This document shows, piece by piece, positions 31,033 through 42,100 of a stretch of 64,000 nt of DNA (position 1 is its first letter; each line of letters starts with the position of its first letter). The notes under the pieces were generated by a model that saw only the letters and a program-made list of their open reading frames with translations, did no database searches and was not told where the DNA came from. Origin of the DNA: Shimia aestuarii (GTDB lineage Bacteria; Pseudomonadota; Alphaproteobacteria; Rhodobacterales; Rhodobacteraceae); contig NZ_JAKVRD010000010.1 in NCBI RefSeq assembly GCF_022814865.1, positions 1 to 64,000 of the forward strand, written 5' to 3'. The translations under genes and the position numbers were made by a program.

Positions 31033-33979
31033 GGCCAGCGACAGACCGAATGTCTTTGCCATACCGCCCGGCGCGGACTTCCCGAAAGCCCTCGTTGATG
31101 GCCTACGAGAGCGATTTGCCAATGACCCGCCTGAGGCGCTCGCGCGAGTCGAGCTTGTCGTAAACAGCGCGCGCATGCAGCGAAGGGTGCGCGAAGTTTT
31201 CGACAAGGGACCAGCAGGCCTTCTCCCCCGTATTCGGCTTCTTTCTGACTTTGGTGGCGCGGCATTCGCATCCGATATACCCGCTGCGGTCTCTCCTTTG
31301 CGTCGGCGATTTGAGCTTGTGCGCCTGATCGCACAGCTTCTCGAAACGCAACCGGATCTCGCCGCGCGTGCCTCGCTTTTTGATCTTGCAGACAGTCTTG
31401 CAACACTGATGAGCGAGATGAACGGCGAAGGGGTCACGGCAGATGATATCGAAGCCCTCGACATCTCTGATCAATCCGGACACTGGGAACGGTCATTGGC
31501 TTTCTTCGGGATCGCACGTCGTTTCCTCGAAACGGTCGACGATATGCCCGATTCCGAAGCGCGGCAAAGGCTTGTCATCGAGCGTTTGGCAGAGCGCTGG
31601 CAAACTGAGCCCCCTGATCACCCCATCATCCTCGCAGGCTCCACCGGGTCTCGAGGTACAACGATGCTCCTAATGCAGGCGATCGCAAAACTCCCAAGGG
31701 GCGCAATCGTCCTTCCCGGTTTCGACGATGAGATGCCGGACTCTGTTTGGGACGTTCTCGGCGGTGCAATGACGGGTGATGGTGACGCGCTGAGCGGAGA
31801 AGATCACCCGCAGTTTCGCTTCCGACGACTGATGCACATGCTCGAGATCGCTCCGGGTGATGTGCGTCCATGGCTCGACATCGCGCCGCCTTGCAAGGAT
31901 CGAAACCGGCTTGTGTCGCTCGCGCTGCGTCCCGCTCCGGTGACGGATCAATGGCTTAGCGAGGGGCCCAAGCTCGGACCGGTCGATAAGGCAACCGCTC
32001 AGATGACCCTTCTTGAGGCCCCTTCGGTGCGTGAAGAAGCCATGGCCATCGCGCTGGGACTACGACAAGCAGCGGAAGACGGCAGAACTGCCGCCCTGAT
32101 TTCGCCAGATCGCGCAATGACCAGACAAGTCACTGCCGCGCTCGACCGTTGGGGAATTCTACCCGACGATAGTGCAGGGACACCGCTACAGCTTAGCCCT
32201 CCGGGGCGGTTCTTGCGTCACGTATCGGCTCTATTCCGCCAGAAACTGACTTCTGAAGCGCTTCTCACTCTGCTTAAGCATCCGCTCTGTAACAGTAGCC
32301 AAAGCCGGAATGATCACCTCCTTCGCACGCGCGCGCTCGAGCTTTGGGTTCGGCGCAAGGGAGTTGCTTACCCCGATTCCGAGACCCTTAGCGCCTGGGG
32401 CGAAGGCCGGGACCAAGAAGACCGCGATTGGCTGGAATGGCTTCTATCGCACCTCGTTCATCTTGAAGACTCCGGAGAGAGAGCGTTTTCAGATCGGCTT
32501 GAACGCCATATTACCGTGTCCGAGACGCTTGCGCAGGGTCCGACGGAACACGGTTGCGGCGCGCTTTGGGAGAAAGCCGCCGGACGAAAGGCCGCAGAGA
32601 TCGTTGCCGATCTGCGGGAAAACGCAAGATTCGCTGGGCCGATCACTGCGTCGGACTATGACGACCTGTTCGGTGCGGTTCTATCGCGCGGCGAGGTTCG
32701 AGACCGCGACGCTCCGCACCCCAAGATCCTGATATGGGGAACGCTCGAGGCGCGCGTGCAAGGCGCGGAGCTCGTGATCCTTGGAGGCCTCAACGAAGGA
32801 AGCTGGCCCGAAGCGCTCACGCCGGATCCTTGGTTAAATCGCAAAATGCGCCACGACGCTGGCCTGCTCCTGCCAGAGCGCAAGATCGGACTTTCCGCGC
32901 ATGACTTCGAACAGGCAATCGCAGCACCCGAAGTCTGGCTCACCCGCTCGATCCGCTCTGATGAAGCTGAAACCGTGCCGTCACGTTGGATCAATCGTTT
33001 GACCAACCTGCTCGAGGGGTTGCCAAAACAGGGCGGCCCGGCGGCGCTCAAAAAGATGCGAGAGAAAGGCGAACGGTGGCTCTCATATCTCGCAGAGCTT
33101 GAACATGTTGACCCAATCGATGCCGAGAAACGCCCCTCACCGCGCCCTCCTTCCGCCGCGCGCCCAAAGAGCCTTTCGGTTACCGAAATCAAGACCCTCA
33201 TTCGAGACCCTTACGCGATCTATGCCAAGCATGTCTTGCGACTAAAGCCGCTCGACAGCCTCATGAAAACGCCGGACGCAATCCTGCGCGGGATTGCGAT
33301 CCACGATATCCTCGAAACCTTCGTGCGCGATGCGACGCAAGACCCCACTAAACTCAACCGCGCGCATCTCATGTCTGTCACGGAAGATGTTCTCTCCCGA
33401 GATGTGCCTTGGGCCACAGCGAGAACCCTCTATCGGGCACGCCTTGAGCGGGTAGCGGATCACGTTATCGAAGGCGAGAAAACCCGCCGCACCAAAGGCA
33501 AACCGATTGCGTATGAACGTGAGGCGTCGGTCGAGATACCGATACCCCCCATGCGGCTTGTCGGGAAAGCCGATAGGATCGACCGGATCAAGGATGGTCG
33601 TCTTGTGATCTACGACTACAAGTCTGGCAAACCGCCAAGCGCAAAAGAACAAGAATATTTCGACAAACAGCTCTTGCTCGAAGCGGCGATGGCCGAGCGG
33701 GGCGGCTTTCGCGACATTGATCCCGCTGAAGTCGCCGAAGCCATCTATATCGGTCTTTCTAACGATCCAAAGGATGAGGCCGCGCCTCTCGAAAAGACCC
33801 CTGCAGCACAGGTCTGGGAAGAGTTCATCGCCCTTATGGCGCATTATGCGGATCGCGACACCGGCTTTACCTCGCGACGGGCGTTCCAATCCGAGAAGGA
33901 TGTCGGACGCTACGATCAGTTGGCGCGATTCGGAGAGTGGGATGCGACGGACGCACCGGAACCAGAGGACATGAGCTGA
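31025..33979 (+). CDS. addB: Double-strand break repair helicase-nuclease subunit AddB (alphaproteobacterial type)
   Basis: 984 residues from the ATG at 31025; the frame is open to 30968 inside murU. AddB is the nuclease-bearing partner of AddA in processing DNA ends for RecA (functional equivalent of RecBCD). The N-terminal two thirds are a helicase-like fold with weak motifs, e.g. GLNEGSWPEALTPDPWLNRK and AARPKSLSVTEIKTLIRDPY. The C-terminal nuclease domain has the RecB-type triad GKADRIDRIKDGRLVIYDYK (Asp and Lys). The stop overlaps the addA start (TGATG). Confidence 0.95.
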   Translation: MLEASDRPNVFAIPPGADFPKALVDGLRERFANDPPEALARVELVVNSARMQRRVREVFDKGPAGLLPRIRLLSDFGGAAFASDIPAAVSPLRRRFELVRLIAQLLETQPDLAARASLFDLADSLATLMSEMNGEGVTADDIEALDISDQSGHWERSLAFFGIARRFLETVDDMPDSEARQRLVIERLAERWQTEPPDHPIILAGSTGSRGTTMLLMQAIAKLPRGAIVLPGFDDEMPDSVWDVLGGAMTGDGDALSGEDHPQFRFRRLMHMLEIAPGDVRPWLDIAPPCKDRNRLVSLALRPAPVTDQWLSEGPKLGPVDKATAQMTLLEAPSVREEAMAIALGLRQAAEDGRTAALISPDRAMTRQVTAALDRWGILPDDSAGTPLQLSPPGRFLRHVSALFRQKLTSEALLTLLKHPLCNSSQSRNDHLLRTRALELWVRRKGVAYPDSETLSAWGEGRDQEDRDWLEWLLSHLVHLEDSGERAFSDRLERHITVSETLAQGPTEHGCGALWEKAAGRKAAEIVADLRENARFAGPITASDYDDLFGAVLSRGEVRDRDAPHPKILIWGTLEARVQGAELVILGGLNEGSWPEALTPDPWLNRKMRHDAGLLLPERKIGLSAHDFEQAIAAPEVWLTRSIRSDEAETVPSRWINRLTNLLEGLPKQGGPAALKKMREKGERWLSYLAELEHVDPIDAEKRPSPRPPSAARPKSLSVTEIKTLIRDPYAIYAKHVLRLKPLDSLMKTPDAILRGIAIHDILETFVRDATQDPTKLNRAHLMSVTEDVLSRDVPWATARTLYRARLERVADHVIEGEKTRRTKGKPIAYEREASVEIPIPPMRLVGKADRIDRIKDGRLVIYDYKSGKPPSAKEQEYFDKQLLLEAAMAERGGFRDIDPAEVAEAIYIGLSNDPKDEAAPLEKTPAAQVWEEFIALMAHYADRDTGFTSRRAFQSEKDVGRYDQLARFGEWDATDAPEPEDMS

Positions 33980-36900
33980 TGAAGCGCAACGAAGCGACTG
34001 AACGCCAAGTCCAAGCCGCCCATCCCTCCGAGTCTACATGGCTTTCGGCCAACGCGGGCTCTGGCAAGACGCGGGTGCTCACGGATCGGGTGGCGCGTCT
34101 TCTGCTCAACGGGGTCCTGCCTCAACATATCCTCTGCCTCACCTATACCAAGGCCGCAGCGAGCGAGATGCAGAACCGCCTATTTCAGCGCTTGGGCGCT
34201 TGGGCGATGCGCGACAAGGAAACTCTGAGCAAAGAATTGGCCGAACTTGGCGTGCCGGGCCCCTTGGACGATACCGCTCTTCGCAGTGCGCGAACCTTGT
34301 TCGCTCGCGCAATCGAAACACCCGGCGGCCTCAAGATCCAAACGATTCACTCCTTCTGTTCTTCAATCCTGCGACGCTTCCCGCTTGAGGCGGGTGTATC
34401 TCCGCTGTTCAAGGAAATGGAAGAACGCGCCGCCGATCTTCTTCGCGAGGATATCGTCGAGACAATGGCGCAGGGGGCGGATGCGTCGCTTCTGGCAACC
34501 CTCTCGCGTCATTTCACGGGTGAGGATCTTGGCGATCTAACACGCGACATTACGGGCCGCCGGCAGTCCTTCTCGACGCCCAAACCTGCGTCCGACTTTC
34601 TCGAGGGCCTCGGCCATGATCGCGATCTAACGCTCGACGCGATCGCCGGACGGGTTTTCCTTGGTGGCGAGGCGGCACTTTTTGAGGCGCTTATGCCAAT
34701 CTTGAGGGCCAGCAAGATCACAGACAACAGGCTCGCTGACGCTCTGTCTTCACTCACTTCCCTTGATGCTTCCGCACTACCAACGCTTGAGCGCTTTTTC
34801 CTGACTGGCGACAGCGCGAAGTCACCGTTTACAGCAAAGATAGATGCGGTTCCGACCAAGCCTGTTCGGGATGCCCACCCAGAACTCATCAACCAACTCA
34901 ATCCACTTATGCTCCGCGTCGAGGACAACCGGCAAAAAAGAATCGCCGTCCTTGCCGCCGAACGTGCCGCAGCACTCTCTGCCTTCGCCTGTCGTTTTGT
35001 TGAGCTTTACGAACGACAGAAGCAACTACGCGGCTGGCTCGATTTCGACGACCTTATTCTGCGCACCCGAGACCTTCTCGAAGACAAGGCCGTCGCTGAA
35101 TGGGTACTCTATCGTCTTGATGGCGGGATCGACCATATCCTTGTCGACGAAGCCCAGGACACGAGCCCAGTCCAATGGCAGGTCATCGAGCGGCTGGCGC
35201 AGGAATTCACCAGCGGATCAGGCGCCCGCAGCGAGGTTGAGCGCACGATTTTCGTCGTCGGCGACAAGAAGCAATCGATCTACAGCTTTCAAGGCGCAGA
35301 TCCGGCTGAGTTCGACCGAATGCGCGAAGAGTTCGCCGAACGCCTCAAGCCGACTGGGAAATCACTGAAGTCTCTCGGACTCGAATACTCTTTCCGATCC
35401 TCCCAAGCCGTGCTTCGCCTTGTAGATACGACTTTTAAACCGTTTCACAACAACGGCTTTCCGCAGGATACTGAGCACAAGGCCTTTCATGGCGATCTTC
35501 CGGGGCGTGTTGATCTATGGCCCGTGATCGACAAATCTGTCAGCGCCGAGAAGGACGCGTGGTATCAGCCAGTTGACCGCATCGGGGAGACCCATCACGA
35601 CGTAATCCTCGCCAACCGCATCGCGGATCAGATCGCACGGATGATCTCAGAGAAAGAGACTATTCCGACCGGAAAACCCGACGCGAACGGCCTTTACTCC
35701 CAAACTCCCGTTCAGCCCGGAGACATCCTGGTCCTGGTCCAGCGCCGTAGCACGTTGTTTCATGAAATCATCCGCGCCTGTAAGGCTCGCGACCTGCCGA
35801 TCGCTGGGGCAGACCGCCTGCGTGTCGGAGGAGAGCTCGCGGTGAAAGATCTCGCTGCCTTGCTACGCTTTCTCGACACCCCAGAGGACAATCTCTCTCT
35901 GGCGACAGTCCTCCGCTCCCCCCTTTTCGGCTGGAGCGAACAGGCGCTTTTCGATCTCGCTCATCGTCGCACGAGCACACATCTCTGGCGCGCGCTTCGT
36001 GACCGTGAGAAAGACTTTCCGGATACGATGGCCGTCATCTGGGATCTCATGGAGAACGCAGATTTTCTGCGCCCCTATGATCTTATCGAGCGCATCCTGA
36101 CCCGCCATGATGGACGCCGCAAACTCCTCGCTCGGCTCGGTGCAGAAGCAGAGGACGGAATCAACGCCCTACTAAGCCAAGCGCTTGCCTACGAGCGAAG
36201 CGCGGTTCCAAGCCTAACGGGCTTCCTCGTTTGGATGGAAACGGACGATCTCGAGATCAAGCGACAGATGGACAGTGCCGGGAACCGTATTCGTGTCATG
36301 ACGGTTCATGGCTCAAAAGGTCTCGAAGCACCCATCGTGATCCTCCCCGACACTGCACAACGCAACCCGCGCAATGCCGCGCCCTTGATTGACTTGGACG
36401 GCGAGGTTTTTTGGGCGCCTCGCAAAGAGCTCATGCCCGAAGCCCTCACAGGAGAACGGGATCGCGCGAAAGGAGCAGAACTCGAAGAACGTCTGCGCCT
36501 GCTATACGTCGCGATGACGCGTGCAGAGAAGTGGCTCATCGTTGCGGCGGCTGGTGAACTCGGTAAAGACGGGCGCGCTTGGTACGATATCGTGCAGGCT
36601 GGCCTAACCTCCGCTGGAGCAGAGCCGTTCGATTTCCCGGTCGGGCAGGGACTTCGCTATACGCACGGCGACTGGAGTGGACCGAGTATTGTGCCCGAGG
36701 AAGCACCGAACAGAATGCACCTCCAGTTGCCGGCCTATTTCCAAACGCCTGCGCCTTTGGTTGTCGATACAAAGAAAACGCTCTCTCCTTCTGAGCTTGG
36801 CGGCGCCAAAGCCTTGCCAGGCGAGGCTGGTCTTGATGAAGACGCCGCAATGCAACGCGGAAGTCGCATTCATCTTCTTCTCGAACACCTGCCGACATAT

Positions 36901-37374
36901 GCCCGAGAGGATTGGGCAAAGGTTGCGCCGACGATCCTTTCTAGCGGTGAAATCTCTCCGTCTCCTGCGGAAACAGCCGATCTTTTGAACGAAGCCCAAA
37001 GCATCCTGATCCATCCGAGTTTTGCGGAACTCTTCTCTGCAGAAACGCTTGCCGAGGTGCCCGTGACGGCCGATCTTGGTGCGGCACGCCTTCATGGAGT
37101 GATCGACCGGCTCGTTATTGGCGATGACCGAGTACTCGCCGTGGATTTCAAGACCAACGCAATCACCCCTGAAACCCCGGAACAAACCCCAATTGGCCTC
37201 CTCCGTCAGATGGGTGCCTATGCGCAAGCCCTCGCTCAGATCTATCCAAAGCACAGGATCGAGACCGCAATTCTCTGGACCCGGTCCTCAATCCTTATGC
37301 CTCTCCCGCACGATCTTGTGACAAATGCGCTCTTGGACGGCGGATATCTTGACGACCGGCAGGAGGCTACCTAG
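33979..37374 (+). CDS. addA: Double-strand break repair helicase-nuclease subunit AddA
   Basis: 1131 residues from the ATG at 33979. UvrD-like SF1A helicase: motif [16 protein letters not shown] (about 23-37), motif [16 protein letters not shown], motif [18 protein letters not shown], then [18 protein letters not shown] (motif V) and [15 protein letters not shown] (motif VI). The C-terminal RecB-type nuclease carries [20 protein letters not shown]. It forms the heterodimer with AddB just upstream; the one-base overlap implies coupled translation. It is 37 bp from trxA. Confidence 0.97.
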   Translation: MKRNEATERQVQAAHPSESTWLSANAGSGKTRVLTDRVARLLLNGVLPQHILCLTYTKAAASEMQNRLFQRLGAWAMRDKETLSKELAELGVPGPLDDTALRSARTLFARAIETPGGLKIQTIHSFCSSILRRFPLEAGVSPLFKEMEERAADLLREDIVETMAQGADASLLATLSRHFTGEDLGDLTRDITGRRQSFSTPKPASDFLEGLGHDRDLTLDAIAGRVFLGGEAALFEALMPILRASKITDNRLADALSSLTSLDASALPTLERFFLTGDSAKSPFTAKIDAVPTKPVRDAHPELINQLNPLMLRVEDNRQKRIAVLAAERAAALSAFACRFVELYERQKQLRGWLDFDDLILRTRDLLEDKAVAEWVLYRLDGGIDHILVDEAQDTSPVQWQVIERLAQEFTSGSGARSEVERTIFVVGDKKQSIYSFQGADPAEFDRMREEFAERLKPTGKSLKSLGLEYSFRSSQAVLRLVDTTFKPFHNNGFPQDTEHKAFHGDLPGRVDLWPVIDKSVSAEKDAWYQPVDRIGETHHDVILANRIADQIARMISEKETIPTGKPDANGLYSQTPVQPGDILVLVQRRSTLFHEIIRACKARDLPIAGADRLRVGGELAVKDLAALLRFLDTPEDNLSLATVLRSPLFGWSEQALFDLAHRRTSTHLWRALRDREKDFPDTMAVIWDLMENADFLRPYDLIERILTRHDGRRKLLARLGAEAEDGINALLSQALAYERSAVPSLTGFLVWMETDDLEIKRQMDSAGNRIRVMTVHGSKGLEAPIVILPDTAQRNPRNAAPLIDLDGEVFWAPRKELMPEALTGERDRAKGAELEERLRLLYVAMTRAEKWLIVAAAGELGKDGRAWYDIVQAGLTSAGAEPFDFPVGQGLRYTHGDWSGPSIVPEEAPNRMHLQLPAYFQTPAPLVVDTKKTLSPSELGGAKALPGEAGLDEDAAMQRGSRIHLLLEHLPTYAREDWAKVAPTILSSGEISPSPAETADLLNEAQSILIHPSFAELFSAETLAEVPVTADLGAARLHGVIDRLVIGDDRVLAVDFKTNAITPETPEQTPIGLLRQMGAYAQALAQIYPKHRIETAILWTRSSILMPLPHDLVTNALLDGGYLDDRQEAT

Positions 37375-37411
37375 GTTCGGCGAACGTTTTCGCTCATTCA
37401 GGAGAAACCCA

Positions 37412-37732
37412 ATGGCAACCGTTGCTGTCACCGATGCCACCTTTGAAGCCGAAGTCGTCAATTCCGACGTTCCCGTCGTCGTCGATTTCTGGGCCGAATG
37501 GTGCGGTCCGTGCAAAATGATCGGTCCGGTTCTTGAGGAACTGTCCGATGAACTCGATGGCAAGGTGAAAATTGCCAAGGTCGACGTGGACTCGAACCCG
37601 AACTCGGCCGCCTCGATGGGCGTGCGCGGCATCCCTGCGCTCTTCATCTTCAAGGACGGCAAGGTCGTTTCGAACCGCGCCGGCGCTGCCCCCAAGGCCG
37701 CGCTTCAGGGCTGGATCGAAGAGTCGATCTGA
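37412..37732 (+). CDS. trxA: Thioredoxin
   Basis: 106 residues, ATG at 37412 with AGGAG ten bases upstream. Classical thioredoxin: active site [13 protein letters not shown] with Cys31 and Cys34, cis-Pro in [11 protein letters not shown], and the C-terminal helix [10 protein letters not shown]. It reduces disulphides in cytosolic proteins such as ribonucleotide reductase. The ribosome binding site is strong and a clean terminator follows, so it is well expressed on its own as well as from read-through of addA. Confidence 0.98.
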   Translation: MATVAVTDATFEAEVVNSDVPVVVDFWAEWCGPCKMIGPVLEELSDELDGKVKIAKVDVDSNPNSAASMGVRGIPALFIFKDGKVVSNRAGAAPKAALQGWIEESI

Positions 37733-37752
37733 TCGCCTCTGATTTTCCGAAC

Positions 37753-37780
37753 AGGGCGTCCCAAACGGGGCGCCCTTTTC
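37753..37780 (+). terminator. Intrinsic terminator of trxA
   Basis: AGGGCGTCCC pairs with GGGGCGCCCT around AAAC and is followed by TTTT. It lies 20 bp after the trxA stop. Confidence 0.85.
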
Positions 37781-37853
37781 ATATCAGCCGCCACCCGGCC
37801 TTGTGCCTTTCTTCTTCACCGCACATATAGAACGTCAACAAAAGGAGTACGTC

Positions 37854-38411
37854 ATGTCCAACGAGTCCTTTCCCGGATGGCACGGAACGACGATCATCGG
37901 CGTGAAAAAAGACGGCGAAGTTGTCATCGCCGGCGACGGTCAGGTCTCTCTTGGCCAAACCGTTATCAAAGGCACGGCGAGGAAGGTTCGCCGCCTATCT
38001 CCCGGAGGCCACGATGTCGTCGCCGGATTTGCAGGATCAACCGCGGATGCCTTTACGCTTCTCGAACGACTTGAGACGAAGCTCGAGGCCAGTCCTGGAC
38101 AGCTCGCCCGCGCATCGGTCGAACTCGCCAAGGATTGGCGCACCGATAAGTACCTTCAAAAGCTCGAAGCAATGCTCATCGTCTCTGATGGTGCGGACAT
38201 CTTTGTCATCACCGGAGCAGGGGACGTTCTCGAGCCGGAACATGACGTGACCGCGATTGGTTCGGGCGGGAACTACGCGCTCGCCGCTGCCCGCGCGATG
38301 ATGGATAGCGATAAATCCGCCGAAGACGTTGCGCGCACCGCGATGGCCATCGCCGCAGACATCTGCGTCTACACCAACGGAAAACTCACTGTCGAGAAGA
38401 TCTCCAAATGA
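37854..38411 (+). CDS. hslV: ATP-dependent protease proteolytic subunit HslV
   Basis: 185 residues, ATG at 37854 (AAGGAG upstream). The catalytic N-terminal Thr is Thr12 after an 11-residue pro-segment ([17 protein letters not shown]), a form common in alphaproteobacteria; E. coli HslV has only Met before it. The proteasome-beta core follows: [40 protein letters not shown] and [16 protein letters not shown]. It forms the dodecamer that HslU feeds. Start-to-start coupling with hslU: stop overlaps by 4 bp. Confidence 0.98.
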   Translation: MSNESFPGWHGTTIIGVKKDGEVVIAGDGQVSLGQTVIKGTARKVRRLSPGGHDVVAGFAGSTADAFTLLERLETKLEASPGQLARASVELAKDWRTDKYLQKLEAMLIVSDGADIFVITGAGDVLEPEHDVTAIGSGGNYALAAARAMMDSDKSAEDVARTAMAIAADICVYTNGKLTVEKISK

Positions 38412-39718
38412 CTGACCTGACCCCGCGCGAAATCGTTTCTGAACTCGACCGCTTCATCATCGGCCAGAAAGACGCAAAGCGCGCTGTTGCTGTCGCCTTG
38501 CGCAACCGCTGGCGCCGCAAGCAGCTCTCGGATGATCTTCGTGAAGAAGTCTACCCAAAGAACATCCTGATGATCGGTCCGACCGGTGTCGGCAAGACCG
38601 AGATCAGCCGCCGCCTCGCCAAGCTCGCCAAGGCGCCTTTCATCAAGGTTGAGGCCACCAAGTTCACAGAAGTCGGTTATGTCGGTCGTGACGTGGAACA
38701 AATCATCCGCGATCTCGTCGATAGCGCCATCGCCATGACCCGCGACCATATGCGCGACGAGGTGAAAGCCAACGCCCACAATGCCGCAGAGGAACGTGTG
38801 ATCGAAGCGATCGCAGGAACGGATGCCCGCGAGTCCACCCGCGACATGTTCCGTAAGAAACTCAAGGCTGGTGAACTTGACGACACGGTGATCGAACTCG
38901 ACGTTTCGGACAACTCGAACCCCATGGGCGGCATGTTCGATATCCCCGGCCAGCCCGGTAGCCAGATGGGCATGATGAACCTTGGCGATATTTTCGGCAA
39001 AGCCCTTGGTGGTCGCACAGTGCGCCGCAAAATGACGGTCGCCGAAAGCTATGAGATCCTGATTTCCGAGGAAGCAGACAAGCTTCTAGACGATGAAACT
39101 GTAACCAAAGCCGCGCTCGAAGCGGTAGAGCAGAACGGCATCGTATTCCTCGATGAGATCGACAAGGTCTGTGCCCGCGCCGAAGCGCGCGGCGGCGATG
39201 TTTCCCGTGAAGGTGTGCAGCGCGATCTTCTGCCCCTGATCGAAGGCACCACCGTGAGCACGAAACACGGGCCTGTCAAAACCGACCATATCCTGTTCAT
39301 CGCATCGGGTGCATTCCACATCGCCAAGCCCTCGGATCTCTTGCCCGAGCTTCAGGGTCGTTTACCGATCCGCGTTGAGCTTCGTGCCCTGACCGAAGAT
39401 GACTTCGTGCGCATCCTGACAGAAACCGACAACGCGCTGACCCGGCAATACACTGCCCTCATGGGCACCGAGGAAGTCACCGTGCGTTTCACCGACGAAG
39501 GCATCGCCGCACTCGCCAAGATCGCGGCAGATGTGAACAAAAGCGTCGAGAATATCGGAGCGCGCCGCCTTTACACCGTGATGGAGCGCGTCTTCGAGGA
39601 GCTGAGCTTTTCCGCGCCTGACCGTTCAGGCGAAGAGATCGTCGTCGATAACGCCTTTGTCGATAAGAACCTTGGTGAACTGACCAAGTCGACCGACGTC
39701 AGCCGCTACGTACTCTGA
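38408..39718 (+). CDS. hslU: ATP-dependent protease ATPase subunit HslU
   Basis: 436 residues. AAA+ unfoldase: N-terminal [20 protein letters not shown], Walker [10 protein letters not shown] (57-65), pore loop [14 protein letters not shown], Walker [10 protein letters not shown], sensor-1 region and C-terminal [19 protein letters not shown]. The inserted I-domain (about 110-215) is present with [11 protein letters not shown]. It opens HslV and unfolds substrates. The ATG overlaps the hslV stop (ATGA). It is convergent with the smr gene 13 bp downstream. Confidence 0.98.
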   Translation: MTDLTPREIVSELDRFIIGQKDAKRAVAVALRNRWRRKQLSDDLREEVYPKNILMIGPTGVGKTEISRRLAKLAKAPFIKVEATKFTEVGYVGRDVEQIIRDLVDSAIAMTRDHMRDEVKANAHNAAEERVIEAIAGTDARESTRDMFRKKLKAGELDDTVIELDVSDNSNPMGGMFDIPGQPGSQMGMMNLGDIFGKALGGRTVRRKMTVAESYEILISEEADKLLDDETVTKAALEAVEQNGIVFLDEIDKVCARAEARGGDVSREGVQRDLLPLIEGTTVSTKHGPVKTDHILFIASGAFHIAKPSDLLPELQGRLPIRVELRALTEDDFVRILTETDNALTRQYTALMGTEEVTVRFTDEGIAALAKIAADVNKSVENIGARRLYTVMERVFEELSFSAPDRSGEEIVVDNAFVDKNLGELTKSTDVSRYVL

Positions 39719-39731
39719 TCCTCACACCGCT

Positions 39732-40310
39732 CTATCGGCGAAGATAGACATAATAGGCACCGCTCCCGCCGTGGCTGATATGGGCCTCGGCAACCTGTAG
39801 CACGAGCGGTGCAACCGGCGGCATCGAGAGCCATTGCGGCACATTGTGTTTGAGGATACCACGCCGGACCGGAATTGGCCCATCATCCGGCCGCGTCTTC
39901 CCCTTGCCCGTCACCACAAGAACAAGTCGCTTCCCGCTCCCGTGTGCACGCAGGATGAACCCAATCAACGCCGGATGCGCCTGATCCTGGGTCATGCCAT
40001 GAAGGTCGATCTTTGCCTCTGGCAACATTTTTCCGCGCTTTAGTCGAGTAAACGCTTTCTTATCCATGTGAACCGGCTGTTTCGCCATACGCTCGGGCAA
40101 CGCGGGCATAAGGTCATGCCCCGGATGCGCCGTGCGTGCCTTTGATCCAACCTCAAAAGACTGTGTCAGCCTCTGTTTCACGGTTTTGGTGGGTTTCGGC
40201 TTGGGCATGGGGGCTTCGTGCCGGGGTCGCTCCGGGTGCATGCGATGCGCAGAATCCGTCACCTTGCGCCAAAGCTCGATCTCTTCCGGGGTCAGGCGAC
40301 GACGACTCAA
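39732..40310 (-). CDS. Smr-domain protein
   Basis: 192 residues. The Smr (small MutS-related) domain is at about 95-190: KIDLHGMTQDQAHPALIGF, VLVVTGKGKTR, and the C-terminal AHISHGGSGAYYVYLRR. The basic, proline-rich N-terminal half (PKPKPTKTVKQRL) is variable. Smr domains nick or bind DNA/RNA branched structures; the role in bacteria is not settled. It overlaps mltA by 4 bp and reads away from it, so the Tim44-mltA-smr genes form an operon. Confidence 0.93.
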   Translation of the reverse strand: MSRRRLTPEEIELWRKVTDSAHRMHPERPRHEAPMPKPKPTKTVKQRLTQSFEVGSKARTAHPGHDLMPALPERMAKQPVHMDKKAFTRLKRGKMLPEAKIDLHGMTQDQAHPALIGFILRAHGSGKRLVLVVTGKGKTRPDDGPIPVRRGILKHNVPQWLSMPPVAPLVLQVAEAHISHGGSGAYYVYLRR

Positions 40311-41344
40311 AGCACAGCCTCTGGCAGCATGGCATAGGCCCGTTGGATTGGTAGAAGAACGATCATGCGCCCGTCATCCTTGAGATGGCCAGCCGCGCGC
40401 CCCGCCTTATCCCCAGTGCCAAAGAAAATATCGGCGCGCTGCGCGCCTTTGATCGCCGACCCCGTGTCCTGCGCCACCATGAGGCGTTTCATCGGGGTCT
40501 TGCCCCTTTTTTCGATCCAGACCGGCGCGCCCAATGGCGTAAATTTCGGATCGACGGCGATTGTCCGCATCGCCGTCACCGACCGGTTCATCGCACCAAT
40601 CGGACCTTGATCAGCAGGCACCTTGGTGACTTCTCGAAAAAAGACGTAGGAATCATTATGTCGCAACAGCTCCTCACCCTCGAGCGGATTGCGGCGCACC
40701 CAGTTCTTGATGACCTGTGCGCTTACCTGATGCGCAGTGTAGATGCCCCTCCGCACTAGCTCGACACCGATCGAGCGATAAGGGTGCCCGTTAGACCCCC
40801 CATAACCAACCCGGATGTATCCCCCGTCTGGCAGGTGAATCCGCCCAGAACCTTGAATCTGCAAGAAGAAGAGCTCTACGGGATCATCAACCCAAGCAAT
40901 CTCAAGGCTCCGACCCTCGAGCGCGCCCGACGTTTCGATCGCCCTGCGGCTTAACCAGGTATCGCGCTGCCTGACTTCTGGCGGTGTCCGATACACCGGA
41001 TAACGATAACGGTCAGTTGGAGTCAGGGAGCCATCGAGCTCCGGCTCGAAGTACCCCGTGAAAAGCGCCGCCGCCCCGTCTTCGATCAGGACCGGGCGAA
41101 ACAGCAACTCGAAGAATTTCTTCGGATCTGGGAACTCTTCTGCAGCGCGGCAGATCGCCCGCCAATCCGGCGCATCCAATATGCCACAAGTGTTGCGAAA
41201 AGTGGCGAGCGCCTCGGCATGGTCATCTTCAGACCATCCGGCAAGGTCTTCGAACTCAAGAACCGAAATCGTGGTCTCGGACATCACCTCAGAACCGGCC
41301 ATCAAGAGGCCAGCCGAAAGGACCGCCCGAAACCACCGGGTCAT
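40307..41344 (-). CDS. mltA: Membrane-bound lytic murein transglycosylase A
   Basis: 345 residues. The N-terminus (FRAVLSAGLLMAGSEVMS) is a signal or anchor segment. The MltA domain (about 70-320) shows LFTGYFEPELDGSLTPTDRY, YPVYRTPPEVR, FFLQIQGSGRIHLPDG, GYGGSNGHPYRSIG, and the catalytic-Asp 3D-domain segment VAQDTGSAIKGAQRADIFFG. It cleaves peptidoglycan to 1,6-anhydromuropeptides. Overlap of 4 bp on each side shows it is co-translated with the Tim44-like gene and smr. Confidence 0.95.
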   Translation of the reverse strand: MTRWFRAVLSAGLLMAGSEVMSETTISVLEFEDLAGWSEDDHAEALATFRNTCGILDAPDWRAICRAAEEFPDPKKFFELLFRPVLIEDGAAALFTGYFEPELDGSLTPTDRYRYPVYRTPPEVRQRDTWLSRRAIETSGALEGRSLEIAWVDDPVELFFLQIQGSGRIHLPDGGYIRVGYGGSNGHPYRSIGVELVRRGIYTAHQVSAQVIKNWVRRNPLEGEELLRHNDSYVFFREVTKVPADQGPIGAMNRSVTAMRTIAVDPKFTPLGAPVWIEKRGKTPMKRLMVAQDTGSAIKGAQRADIFFGTGDKAGRAAGHLKDDGRMIVLLPIQRAYAMLPEAVL

Positions 41345-41997
41345 TCGCCCGTGGCGACAAGCTGCCAGTTGGGATCGTCCGACCCCATGGCCCGCGCGAA
41401 GGTCCAGATGTCCTTCTGCCGCTTGACCTGGCGTTCATCGCCCTCAACGATATCGCCCGCCCGATCGCGCACCACGTGGGTAAGTTCACCAACAAACCGC
41501 ACGCTGACCTCACCCTCGCGGCTCACCTCGTCGAACTGTGCATCATGCAGCGACATTTCGCGCACGCCGACGAATTCGCTCTCGACGGTCAGTCCCTGCG
41601 TTTCGCGTTGTTCCACGACTTGCGCAAAAGCGTCGTAGACGTCTTCCGACAGGAACGGTTTGATCGATGCAAGGTCGCCTTTCTCAAATCCCATAAGGAT
41701 CATCTCATAAGCGCCGCGCGCACCCTGAAGGAACTCGCCAACCGCAAAGGACGGTTCCGCACTTTTCATTGCGATCAAGGCTTTGGCGGCATCGCTGTCT
41801 TCTGCGACGTGATCGGTAATATCAGGATCCGGCCCGCCTTCGATCACCTCGAACTCGCGTTCCTGCTTCGCCGACGAACCCGGCACCTGACGCGGAGGCT
41901 CATAGCCATCTCGCGTTCCCAACACGCTCTTGAGGCGAAGGATTAGGAACACTGCGATGCCGGCCAGCACCAGAAGCTGAAGGATGGGCGTATTCAT
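41341..41997 (-). CDS. Tim44/TimA-like calcium-channel-fold protein
   Basis: 218 residues from the ATG at 41997; a longer frame upstream runs past the divergent fxsA start region. One N-terminal membrane helix (ILQLLVLAGIAVFLILRLKSV) is followed by a disordered linker, then the Tim44 C-terminal domain (about 85-215: FLQGARGAYEMILMGFEKGD, VVEQRETQGLTVESEFVG, ELTHVVRD). In alphaproteobacteria the Tim44-like TimA is an inner-membrane protein related to the mitochondrial import motor. It is conserved opposite fxsA-secB. Confidence 0.9.
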   Translation of the reverse strand: MNTPILQLLVLAGIAVFLILRLKSVLGTRDGYEPPRQVPGSSAKQEREFEVIEGGPDPDITDHVAEDSDAAKALIAMKSAEPSFAVGEFLQGARGAYEMILMGFEKGDLASIKPFLSEDVYDAFAQVVEQRETQGLTVESEFVGVREMSLHDAQFDEVSREGEVSVRFVGELTHVVRDRAGDIVEGDERQVKRQKDIWTFARAMGSDDPNWQLVATGE

Positions 41998-42100
41998 TGG
42001 AACCTCATATCGGGCATGGAAACGGGCTTCTACCGCACTTATGTAAGTCACGGGCCGGGTCAAGTCCACTGCGCCCAATACTATACAGGAGATAGAAAAA

